64,000 nt of DNA. It comes from Pseudoscleropodium purum (lineage: Eukaryota; Streptophyta; Bryopsida; Hypnales; Brachytheciaceae). The stretch's first letter is position 1. Every line of letters starts with the position of its first letter. Shown in pieces: positions 44,525 through 55,806 of the stretch. Location: the NCBI GenBank assembly GCA_963969395.1, contig OZ017802.1, positions 2,358,501 to 2,422,500 on the forward strand, read 5' to 3'. Under the pieces are notes generated by a model, which saw only the letters and a list, made by a program, of their open reading frames with translations, was not told the origin of the DNA and ran no database searches. The position numbers and the translations under genes were made by a program.

Positions 44525-47500
44525 ATGGCGTGTTTAAGAGTCGGAGCGTTTCCGGAATCGCATGTGAGGGTGGGGAGTGCGACGGGCGTTGTGGTGAAGA
44601 GGCCGACGTGTGTGGGCTTGGCGGGGGCGAAGGGGAAGGGATTCGGTGCAGGGACATTGAAGAGTGGAAAGCTGTTTTTCACGGGGAAGGATAGTCAGGA
44701 GCTTGTGAGGCGCGCGATAGGTGTGGAGGTGCGGCGGAGAGAGGTGACAAGTGTGGCGTCGAGTATGGATGGAGAGAAGACGATTGTAGGTGCTGGCGGT
44801 GCGGTTCTTGAAGACGTGCCGCACTTGACTGACTGGCTGCCTGATCTGCCGGTGAGAATTTGGAAAGAACTCGCTCTCTATAGTATTGTTTTCAAATTTG
44901 AATTGATCGATCGCGTCACGGAGGTAGGAATCTGAGTGAGCTGTAAGGTCGACATTGCATTCTAGGTTTCTTCTTATTTTTTGTGTAAATATGGCGACCT
45001 TAAAATGTCGTTGGAATAGCGCAATCGTCAAACACGCGATTAGACTGAAGGATAAGAAGAAAGAAGTAGCCGTGAATTCATCGTCCTCCAATAGCAGATC
45101 GAGGTCAATAATAATGTTCTCTAGCACACAGTGACGTTTTATGCTTTTTTATGACTTGATTGCCTCTGAGTGAAGTATTTTTGTCTTTGGTGCAGACTCG
45201 CTCTAATCCATTGAAGCACAATCCTGCCTATTCATCTGTGAGGTAATCTGTTTGCTGCAGTGCCGGCAATGTGTCCTTGTAGATTGATTATTTGTCGGAG
45301 TGGGTAGTACTTCTCTTTTGGTACTCCTTGTAATTGACTTGTGTTTGTTCGATTGCACCATACGTATTTGTGACAGCTTCCATCAAGTTTGTTTTCCTTT
45401 GTGTTATTGAGACGCTGGAATCATTGAGGTGAGCAATAAGAGCTGCTGTGAGACTTTTGGTCAGATTCTCTATCTGGAACGATTCATCATCGTAAGAAGT
45501 GTATTGATGATAATGTTTTCTTTTGTTGGAATTGCAGGCAGTATTTTATCGAGAAAGGTGACGTTGTTGCCAAGGATGTAAGTGATTCCCAAGGGTCATT
45601 GCACTTGGTAGTTCTGAGCATATCTTTTAGGTTATAGCTAGTACGTATTATGTATTTTTTTGTTACAAGCTCATCTTCGGCTGTTTTGCATGTCGTCATT
45701 GAGAATTCATGCTCTACTTTGTTAGTAACATTTCAAGTGACTAAATACTTTATTTTTGCATCGGCAGGTGATTATGAACATCAATGACGCCGGACATGGT
45801 GTACACTTCAGACGTGCAGGTCCTCGAGAGAAGGTTTTATTCTACTTACAATTCCTCTCTGACTTGACCACTACCAGTGTTGTATTGGTATTAATTAAAT
45901 CAACATTCTAATGTTGACCTTTGTTATTTTTTTCACCCGCTCTTGAGGATTATGATTGGTAAAGTGAATAAATGCCTTGAATCCTAGTGAGACCCTGTAC
46001 TACCAGTGCAACGCTGGTCACTACTATTTTATGCACTTCCATCAGAGACAAGGAACTTTGTTAATTCATCTGCATCCTTCGCCTCTGAGTTCTACACTTG
46101 ACACTGCATGAGAAGCGGTTTCCTAATAACAGCACTTTGTGACAAAGTTTTTCTGTCTGATTCAGATTTACTTCAACGCAGATGAGGTGAGGGCATGCAT
46201 TGTTACTTGCGGGGGTTTGTGTCCTGGTATCAATACCGTGATCCGTGAGATCGTTTGTGGCCTTTGGACGCAATATGGAGTACGCGAGATCTTTGGAATT
46301 GATGTAAGTTGGAGCATCTGTCAGGTTATTTAGCACAGATGTTAAGTCTTTGTCCGGTCTTTGCTCAGATTGCATAGTCTTTGCATTGGCTTTGGTTGCC
46401 TCCTTCCAAGAGATTGTTGCCCATCGATTAAATACATTGAGTTACTGTTTTTCATAATTAGAGTCTTTGGAAATAGCTACTTTACTTTCAATCAATCTGC
46501 ACTGGAGAGACACCCTGCTACTGCTTGCGTGTATGATTGTAGTGTTCGGCATCATTTTAATATAGAATTGATTTGCAATTTTAGACTCTGATGGATTTTA
46601 TGATTGCTCCGCAGGGGGGATACAGGGGTTTCTATTCAAGGAATATCATCACTTTGACACCCAAGACAGTTAGCGACATTCATAAACGTGGAGGCACCGT
46701 ATTACAGACTTCCCGTGGTGGTCATAATACTGCAAAAATTGTTGACTCTATCGCGGACCGTGGTATTAACCAGGTTTGGATTCCAAGCGATAGTTTCTGA
46801 AACATATTTGCAGACTAGTTATGTTTATAGTACGACTGTTGTATCGGTGATTGTTCGATGAGTTGTACCACCACTGCGCAAATATCTTTGAAACTTGACT
46901 TAGCTTTTGGAGGAGTAAAATATTTTATGGTCTCGACTTGACTACTTTCACCCCGTGGTAGACTTTCTGACTCTTGATTGATCCTCAATTGCGAAGGTTT
47001 ATATTATTGGCGGTGACGGCACTCAGAAGGGAGCTAATGCTATTTATGAGGTATCTTTTTCACACTGATAGTGTTAGATGTTTGGTGCAAGATATGCCGC
47101 TAGTAGCGAGGATCGGTTTGTGCAATACTACTGCTTGCGTGCCTGTTTCATTGTGCTGAACTTCGAATTACCTCGAGGATTCTTTTACTGGTATTCATTT
47201 AATGACAAAAGTGAGGAGGGCATCGATGTGAAGACGATCTCCACGTTTCCGTAGCTCGTACCTTAGTATCGGAAGTTATGATTATGGTATACTGAAGAAT
47301 GGAAGTTATACCTATTGTAGACATGGGTTGGTCGAGCATGGGACTGTCCCCATTTTGTATTAATGAGCCTGTTGTCGCTTGCAGGAGTGCCGAAAGAGGG
47401 GTTTGAAGGTGGTTGTTGCAGGCATTCCCAAAACAATCGATAATGATATTGATGTAAGACATCTTTTCAAAAAATATTCCCTTATATATATGCTTGGTTT

Positions 47501-49419
47501 GGAGTTGCTGTGTGCTTTTTATGCTTTGCCTACTTTTAGACTTATGACTGTTCCTTTTGTTTTGTGTACTCTCGAGTTTCAGTGTGTCATTGGATGCTTA
47601 GAGCTCAAGTCTGATGTAGATTTGTTGAACGCGGTACATGATGTGACAGGTCATAGACAAGTCGTTTGGGTTCGATACAGCAGTGGAAGAGGCTCAACGT
47701 GCAATTAATGCAGCCCATGTGGAGGCTGAGAGTGTTCAGAATGGTATTGGGTTGGTCAAGCTGATGGGTCGCTACAGTGGTGAGATTTCGGTCTTTTTAT
47801 GCCTGCCGATATTTGAGGAACATATTCCAACTTCCTGTTGGTATTGCTGTTTGAATTAGAATGTGAATGAGCCCTCTTAGTCTGCGAAGCAGTTTGTCTC
47901 TTATTGTAGCTGAATGTCATACTTTCTGGTGCAGGATACATTGCACTGTATGCAACTTTGGCAAGTCGTGATGTTGTAAGTGTTTTGACCTTTCCGTGTA
48001 TCTGGTCACTGTTTCTATATCCTCCGATCGATGAATTTCACTTTTGTATTGATGTGTGGGACTTTTGACAAAGCCGTGAGACCTGAGTAGTGTGATGTTG
48101 ATATCAGGACTTGTGCTTGATACCTGAAGTGCCATTCTATATGGATGGACCGGGTGGGTTGATTGATTACGTCCACAAAAGGATACGGGAAAATGGCCAC
48201 ATGGTCATTGTTGTAGCAGAAGGTGCTGGACAAGAACTGATGGCCGAGAGTGCTCCGGAAGTCCACAAGAACATGGATGCCTCTGGAAACAAGTTGCTTC
48301 TTGATGTTGGTCTTTGGCTTTGTTCCACTCTGAAGGTAATTTTTCTTGTATTAACTTTTACTTAGTCCATACTACGTGGGACTTTTATGAATCGTGTATC
48401 GTGAGTATTTATTCGAGTGTCATAAGACAGGGCTTAAACCTCCTGTCAGTACTGAAGACTCTCTTGATCCAAACTTAACTATTGTTCATATTCAGGATTC
48501 GTTCCAGAAGCAGTATAACGAGTCCCTCAACTTGAAATATATAGGTATGAAAAATTGACCAAAGGCTTCCTTGGCCTACCTCGTTCCTTTATGACGTATC
48601 GTAATCATTTCAATACTGAGAACTTTTGTTAAAAAATTGCATCAGGTTACGCAATTATCAGAAGAATCGTTCAATTTGGAATACCGGGTTTGTCGTTCTT
48701 TTTATCATGTACACTGTTTAACGTAGATGGAATTGAATGTGATGTTTCAGATCCTACATACATGATTCGGGCTGTACCAAGCAATGCCTCTGACAATGTC
48801 TACTGCACTTTGCTTGCTCATAGTGCCATTCATGGGGCTATGGCTGGTTACTGCGGTTTCACTGTAGGACCTGTCAACAGCAGACATTGCTACATCCCTA
48901 TTAAAGTATGTCTTGTTCCATCTCTGTTGTTGTTGACCCATAAGGTGGACGAAAAGCTTGTCACTGAAGTGCATACCGCATAAATTAAATGCCTTGTGTG
49001 TGTTTCCCCCCTTCTTCGATGTGATCTTGTCCTGTCGTTTCAAATTATGAGATATTTTATGTACATGGCATTTCCGAATAGCACTATTTTATAGCTTTAC
49101 TGGTGATTAGAATTTCTCCCATATATTCCATGACAGTAAAGTCTTTATCAAGCTGTATCTGAGTTATCCATAGTCGTCGACAGGTCATTTCATCCTTAAC
49201 ATCTGCCTCTTTTGACAGAGGGTGGTAGCAACATCTCGAAATGTGAACGTTGCTGATCGGATGTGGGCACGACTTATGTCTTCTACCAATCAACCGAATT
49301 TTTCACGATATGAAAGAGTCATCCAGCAGCAGCGAAAACGGAATGCAGAGAGGCAAGAGGAAGCAACGAACGGCGCCTCTAAAGTTGTAAGCCCTCAAAA
49401 CGTCAGTAGACAGATCTAA
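44525..49419 (+). CDS. PFK: Plant-type ATP-dependent 6-phosphofructokinase, probably plastidial
   Basis: Exons: 44,525-44,851, 45,196-45,242, 45,538-45,577, 45,768-45,833, 46,166-46,303, 46,615-46,773, 46,997-47,050, 47,385-47,453, 47,650-47,779, 47,935-47,975, 48,108-48,335, 48,496-48,544, 48,751-48,905, 49,219-49,419. All introns are GT...AG with consistent phase, giving 567 residues. The enzyme phosphorylates fructose 6-phosphate to the 1,6-bisphosphate in glycolysis. Motifs: CGGLCPGIN (175-183), GGDGT (264-268, whose Gly is the ATP-type residue where PPi-enzymes usually have Asp), PKTIDND with the catalytic Asp (292-298), MGRYSG (339-344), AEGAGQE (394-400) and the family end [16 protein letters not shown]. 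The first ~85 residues are rich in R, K, S, A, G and V with few acids, like a chloroplast transit peptide, which suggests the plastid isoform group (as in AtPFK4/5). The ATG is the first in frame in a GC-richer leader. Confidence 0.95.
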
Positions 49420-49595
49420 GGACTCTTTCCGAAACTCCGCATCCACGAGTAGTTTAAATGCACGAGGTTCAGCTACGTATAGTTTATAGTTCGCTTTGGA
49501 CCCATCACTTATTGTAGTTATACTAAGCATTTGGAGTTCTGGTGTCGTGCATTCGTGATTCATTGTGATTGACCTGTTGATTGAACCATCACCAG

Positions 49596-49769
49596 GGCTT
49601 GAAAGGTCACGAGAGTGTCGCTGAGAATGAACCCAGAGAGGCAAAAAAAATCGTTGAGACAGGCGACAGGCAATGCATTTCACTGTCTGGTGATGGCCAG
49701 GAGTCTCCAGTGCCAACTTCACCTGTTCCTGGTGATCCTACGCCAATTATTGACCACACCGCTCCATGA
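49596..49769 (+). CDS. PFK: Possible alternative last exon of PFK
   Basis: A donor GTAAGC at 49,387 inside the last PFK exon and an acceptor ACCAG ending at 49,595 would join in frame, bypassing the TAA at 49,417. This would add 58 residues (GLKGHESVAENEP... ending IIDHTAP) and give a 614-residue protein with an acidic, proline/serine-containing tail. The frame is open and protein-like, but the acceptor has a weak pyrimidine tract. It may be a minor isoform, the main isoform, or 3-prime untranslated sequence. Confidence 0.4.
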   Translation, partial: GLKGHESVAENEPREAKKIVETGDRQCISLSGDGQESPVPTSPVPGDPTPIIDHTAP

Positions 49770-50753
49770 CTTATCGTTTGCATCCTCAAGATTTTTGAGA
49801 CATTGAGAATGATCATCAGCTGACGTTTCATGCGATGGCAATTCCGTTTTTTGGTACGTATATTATGGTAATCCATGGGTTTTGGGAGGAAGCTGAGAGA
49901 TTCTAGCAGAATCTTAGAAAGAGGGGTCTAGGTGTTGGCAGGACTAGAGTACGTATTAGTATGGTGAGGTACGGATATCTCTTCCTTCAGAAACATTGCC
50001 AATGAGTTTTAATTTAGTTGAACGCCTTAGTATCTAATCTTGCAGCCCTTGCTCACTGAAAGCTGCGCTTTGAAGGGTCGCGTGGGTAGAGAGGGATTAG
50101 GAGGGGTGTTCCCTTTGATAGCGATCAGGAACTCAGCATCACATGCTGCATACGCCTTACGTATATGCATGAATCATTTGCCGAGAGCTACACTGATAGT
50201 TCTATCTACTGTAGTTTCCGAAACAAGGTGGGTGACCTCCCTATGTCTTGGGTCGGAACACGGTTCATCTATAGGATAGAGTTTAGTATATAAACCATTT
50301 GGCGATAGGTACGTGTATAATTCATCGGCAAATTGAATTTTTTGAGATACTACTCGTGTTCTCGATGGTGTGGTATCTTGATACTGTTGGTTTTTCTTTT
50401 CTGTTGTAAGTTGCATAAAAAGGAGTGGTGAGGGTTGAATTTGACTGCCCAATGAATCTATGGCTTGCATTGATTCATGTACGCTAACTAAATCAGAACG
50501 CAGTCCATGCTGCTTTAGCAAAAGTCGGAGAGAGCTTCACTCAAAACTTCATGATTTAAAGGAAGTCGCAAAGCTGGATCGAGCAATAACCTGGTAGGCT
50601 TTCATAACTCTGGGGTTGTCTTGTTCGTGATGCGTTAATGTGGCACCAGCATCAGGGGATACGATGTCGAAGGACCGAAGGAAGAGAGTAAATGCATATA
50701 CTCTCTTCCTTTGGTAGAGTTTTGGGTCGTTGTTTCAAACAAGGGTGCCTCTC
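49770..50753. other. Intergenic region between convergent genes
   Basis: It contains the 3-prime regions of PFK (+) and the membrane-protein gene (-). A minus-strand open stretch at 50,509-50,174 (HGLRSDLVSVHES...VALGK) follows a pyrimidine-containing acceptor (...GCTAAAGCAG) and could be an extra in-phase exon of the minus gene via a weak donor near 50,787. I consider untranslated sequence about equally likely. Confidence 0.35.
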
Positions 50754-52606
50754 TCAATGATTGCGTCTGCTAGTTTTGGGGTTCACGAAAGTGCAGTGTC
50801 TGTGCTTCCTCAGGCACCGCGGATGCTCGTCAATCTTCTGTCTCGTTGCTTCATCGCTGTCAAGAGTGGACGACGACGACGTCGACAACATAGACCTAAC
50901 CCTATTCTCATCCTTTTCGCCGTTCTTTTCTCGCCGTTGCTCATCAGCTTCTATTTCTGAACTGTTCCTACTGCTGTCGTTTTCGATGTAGGCATTTTCT
51001 CGGAGGTGTTTTCGCCATTCTGCCGACCTCCGAATATCCTCCCGTATTTGAACTTTGAATGCCTCTAATTGATGGGCCCTTCTGTACCTGTCTTGCACGT
51101 TCTCCCACTTCCTTTTGGCTTCCTCCTCAACAGATTTGTAGTACTGTGTTACGCAGGGATTAGATGCCAGCTTCAATTTCTTCTTTCGATAGATGCTTGG
51201 ACCTGCATAATTTGTACAATATCCAGACACAGGTCAGTTTTCTTCATGCTTCAACTTTTTGACGAATAATAAAAAGCGTTACATGGAAGTGAGCTTAGGG
51301 TTTAACATTTGATGGCAGATGACCTTCATGTTCTTTGTAAATATGGTGTCTGCCGAAAGTTTCCTTCCAGTCTGGACCTCGCCATCCATAGCCCAGTTCA
51401 GGATCGAGGTCGATGAGGCTCAAGGCGGGTGGGTGATCGGCAACTTGGAATTGGACACCACGACACAGATGTGAGGGTGGGCGATGACGAACAGGAGTGT
51501 TGGGAGGTGATGGGTCGACATCTTTCTCCTCAATATCAAGGCGCCACACGAAGTCATCATCTTTCGACGCTCCTCCCTTTAACAATTGTGGCGCATTCAT
51601 GCTTGCACTTGTGCTTGCCACTGAAGCAAATTCATTTGAACCAAGCTCTAGGTCATGGCTTGGCATCATGCAAATCTCGTTACTGCTACCGAGTGTTACC
51701 CCTGACCCTGGCTTGTAATCCATTGAGAATGCCATTATTGACCGACACAGATTTGAAGATGCTGTGAGAAGAAACATTTGAAGATCATTTAGTAGTTTCA
51801 ACTCGTTCCAAGACTTCACTTGGTTCATTGCCGTGGCTGTCCTGAACCCTAATTGTGTGAGGACGCAGTCCTGGTCTGCGGAATCAAACCGCATGGCAGA
51901 AGAGTCTCTGCATGCGACAATGGATTGTTGTAGTGGTAAGGCTTCAGTTGTTTGCTCGTTTCCAGGTATTTCACTTCCTCTTTGAGTGTCTGGTTTAGCA
52001 AGGTTAGCATCCCCTGATCTCTGCAGTTCCTCAACCCAGAGAGTTGCGAAGGAATCAGTCTTATTAAGTGAGGCTGAATCTTGCGTTGTCACTGTATAGG
52101 TGAGAGGTGCAATGCCTGGAATCCTGCACACGGATTCCATTATTTCTTGCCTTTTTCGTTTCTCATCGGCCCCATCAGTCGAGCTCCGAGAGTCTAGACC
52201 TTGTTGTTTTCTATACAACTTGTTGAATTCTTCTGGCGATATCTTGGTGGCTTGCTTCTTTCGAAATTCTTCTGACAAGTACATTTTCACTCTTGCCATC
52301 GCCTCCTCTACCAGTTTATCCCGTATCTCTTGAGTCATCTGCAACATATTTTCAAGGGAATCAACTTTCCTAAACTTTTATCATCATGTGTCCATATATT
52401 CCCATCTTCCTAGTGAGAAACTGACAATTGCTGCAAACCTGGAGTGACCCATCGAATTGAGTGTTGACAGAGCACTGGCGAACTGGGACATTTGGTGGGA
52501 CTTTGCTCCAGCTCCGAAGGCACATGAACACAATCAAGAGCAGTCCTCCCATGGCAATTGCGAGTGCGGGGAGCGTAATCACCAGGATTTGCAAATATTT
52601 CTCCAT
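50754..52606 (-). CDS. Unknown single-pass membrane protein, 543 residues
   Basis: Three minus-strand exons, 52,606-52,439, 52,338-51,324 and 51,202-50,754, join at GT...AG introns with matching phases (0 and 1). The N-terminus has a hydrophobic segment (about residues 6-30, LQILVITLPALAIAMGG onward) followed by Arg/Lys and a CSVNTQ segment, so the protein is probably N-terminally anchored with a large soluble C-terminal part. The middle has charged helical stretches (EIRDKLVEEAMARVKMYLSE), then a Ser/Thr-rich acidic linker and a YGWRGPDWKETFGR motif. The last exon is a highly charged helix (YKSVEEEAKRKWENVQDRYR) with a Ser run near the end. I do not recognise the family and assign no function. 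It converges on PFK, with 1.0-1.3 kb between the coding ends. Confidence 0.7.
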
Positions 52607-53920
52607 GCTTGGTCAAATCACCATTAGGTTATGTCTGGCTCATCAACATCCATAGCCACATGAATCAAGTACCCTTCTCCCCGACTACTCAGAGGTATTC
52701 TGCCGTAATGATCACGGGGTATCCTTCTCTCCAAAACTGAGACTGCGAACCAGTCTTATTACCTATCATCATATTCTCCACCTCCTAGATCTTAACAATC
52801 CATTTGCTTAGACAAGTCCTCAAGGTTCAGATTTGACCCATTTGTGGAGATTATCAACATTGTTGACTCATCTTAAAACTCTTTTGGACAATAAGAATAT
52901 TGACGAACCCTTACGAGTCAGATTCACCATCTGCTCAGCTTGAGCTTCACTACCTTCGGTCACACCTCTCACTACATTGGGCCATCGTTTTGAACCGCTT
53001 TGCATCACAAGGAGTGATGTCTAACTTTAGGCTGCACGCACATGTTATTAAAATTGCCACAAGAAGTGCACATAAAAATTGTGCTGCTTACATCTAATCA
53101 CGACAAGGTCGATAGTTCGAAGAGACATTAGGAGAGCTGTATCGTTTTTGCGACATTAGATCCCAAACAAGACGCTCTTTATTGCATTTCCTAATGACAT
53201 TGAAAACTGATCAAAACCAATCGATTTCTAATGTATGCGTAGCAAGTGTACAGTGTAGACTTCTAACCTATTCTTCGTATTTGTGCCAGGTTGCATACTA
53301 CATTTTTACTCTCCTGAGTACCAATAAAGTGTAGATGTGCATTGGAGTGCACCAGTATTGTCTTGTACTGTATTGTACAGCTCTGCCATGCGTTTGAAAT
53401 TTGACGCTTGAAGCTTAACTTTTAGCACTTGAATCAGTCGAATGGTTTCAGAAGTACAGAAAAGACGAGACCTGGAATACTGTACCTGTGTACGATAGCC
53501 AAGAACGTCCTATATATTTCCAAAGGTCAATGGTCATTTATGTCGAAGGACCTCTGCACCATGCACGTGGGTTATTCCCTTTAGGAATTCCATTCACGCT
53601 AATGCCAAATTTGCCATGATCTTAAGGTATACAGTGTTCATGCTAATATTTGCAAATTCGTTCAAAATTTGGTAATTCGTTGTCATGTCAATATTTGCAT
53701 TTTCGTCCAAAACTTCTGATAGAAATGTATTTTTGTCTGTATATACAGGTAGAACCTCTCTTAGTGTATGCTACTGGGACTTCTGCACTAAAAGAGGTGT
53801 ATGCAGTTAAGAGAATCCAAAATTCTGGACCTTTTTAGTCTTGAAATAACTATTGATTCACACATTTTTTTTTGCATCTAAAACATAGAATTTTTATCCA
53901 AAATAGTATCTAATTCAAGC

Positions 53921-53961
<41 letters not shown>

Positions 53962-54172
53962 AAAGCAATCACAATTAAGTCATTGATTATTATGTATCTT
54001 TTGTATGACAAATTAAAACTTGGGACACAATTTAAATTGTACTCTATAACATTAGTGGGTTTACAATTGTTTAGGAGGTAAAATTTTCAATATTTAGTGC
54101 ATTTGACATTGGAAGGGGAAGATTGTTATAAATGTAGTAGATTGTTTGAAACTTCATCTTCTTTTCTTGCCT
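52607..54172. other. Upstream region of the membrane-protein gene and AT-rich DNA
   Basis: Up to about 53,600 the composition is less AT-rich and should include the promoter of the minus-strand gene. No TATA box or other element can be assigned. After 53,850 it is AT-rich with an AT dinucleotide run. Confidence 0.4.
53924..53957. repeat. AT dinucleotide microsatellite
   Basis: An uninterrupted run of alternating T and A ending in TATAAAAG, about 34 bp long. Confidence 0.85.
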
Positions 54173-54400
54173 AACCCCTAAAGTATGAAGGCTTTTTCTT
54201 TAATCAAAAATTGATCAAAATTGCCACTTCTAATGCAAAGAGTACAAACTTAAAAAAAGTTGTATATTTAATTGTAGGATCTTCCAATAGATTAGTATTA
54301 AAATGTGAAGAAGAAATTGTAGAAACTTTGACATGGATTGCGAAACATTTCTATTTTTATTCCACTTTTTATTTCTTAAAACACATTGAACTTACAATTT
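54173..54400. mobile_element. Fragment of TTAA-bounded family A
   Basis: It begins TAACCCCTAAAGTATGAAGG and continues with AAAATTGCCACTTCTAATGC and AATTGTAGGATCTTCC, text shared with 18,648-18,780. The other end is not recognisable. Confidence 0.5.
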
Positions 54401-54829
54401 TAGTGCCCTATTGATGACTAAGGTAGTTTGCTCATAAATTGACCATTTAAGAGTTGATTGCATTTGGAGGGGAGCTAAACTCCTTGAAACAGTTTTTTAG
54501 CAAATTTTCTGAGGAAGAAAAATGGAAATGGCATCTAACCAAGTTTTTTCATATTTTTTGGACCTTTTTGGAATTAATTATAAAATTTTGAAGTTGAAAT
54601 GTAGTCATCGCTAAAAGCAACCACCTCCTAAAATGTACACTACTAGTACATTGAAGAAAGCAAAATGTACCTCTTTGTCATGATTGCTTTTAAAGTAGGG
54701 GCACATTTAGAGCAGACTACTATACACCTTAAAATCATACCCCCTAAAGTTTCAAGAGTCCTCAAAAATTTCAAATTGGATACCTAGATGATCTCAATTT
54801 TTGGCACGATTTTTTGAAACATCTTGTGG

Positions 54830-55806
54830 AAATTGGATGTCTCAAGAGCTTTGTGTATATCTGATTTATTTTCAAATTTGACTTATAGTTGACAAGTTAT
54901 GACCATTTTTTTGAAAAACAGGGGAAAAAGGGGACTTTGCATGCATAATCTCATTGACTTTCACCAAGGCTGCTGGAATAAGCAAGGACCACTTAAAAAA
55001 AGTAGGGTGCAGAACTGCACATTCAGCTAGACCCACTGCAGGGGACAACCACAGGCAGGCAAATGCTGGATAGGAAGCATGGGGCCATGGGAAAACAATA
55101 CGTAAATATCTTAAGTTAATTAAAAAAGTTGCCGAAGTTTTTTTTGCTAATTCAGGGACCAGACAGCTGAATGTAAAAATAAATGTGAAGACTGTTTGTC
55201 AATAATCCAAAAGATCCATTAAGCCAAATACCAATCTCTCATTTGACCCTCTCCAATCAAAGAACTCTTATGTCTAATCAACAAAATCACTACACTGATA
55301 TTTGAGGAATTAGTTGGGTCGAGAGGTCGTTTTTATAATGAAACCCATCATTCATCATGAATCCTCAAAGAGTAAGGGATAATTTGAAGATGAGAGCTTG
55401 AGCACTCATTGTCAAAATGCAAGAATTGTGTTTAGAGAAGAATTTCAAACCTCATTTTGACATAGTAGAATAACTTTTTACATAAAATTTTGAACTAAGA
55501 AAATTTGGAAAATTAAGCTAAATTTCATCTTCCTAAATTAATATGTAATTTTGAGCCTCTAAAAAGAAGTTAAGGACAAAATTCAGAGAGGATGTTTGAA
55601 AATGTCCCTTCCAACCCCTACTTGAACTTTGTCCATAATTCTTTTTATCAAAGGCTCTAAATCTGAAATGGGTTTTTGGAGATGAAATTTGGCTTGATTT
55701 TCCACATTAGTGGAGTTTAAATTATTTTGAAAAAGTTATTCGACTATGCCTAAATGAGGTCTAAAATTCTCCTTCAAACATAATTCCTCAATTTTTGATT
55801 TGAGCT
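54830..55806 (+). repeat. ~1-kb dispersed repeat, copy in forward orientation
   Basis: It matches the reverse complement of about 62,842-63,860. Shared landmarks are ATTGACTTTCACCAAGG, GGACCACT plus an A-run, GCAGGGGACA, and GGATAATTTGAA before GAGAGCTTGAG. Its right part (about 55,395-55,806) is itself a foldback related to 2,913-3,250. It is non-coding. Confidence 0.6.

Noticed and set aside
44534..45127. 197-codon minus-strand frame over the start of PFK
   Set aside because: It is antisense to PFK exon 1 and intron 1, is His/Pro-rich from reverse-complement composition, and lacks splice or domain support.
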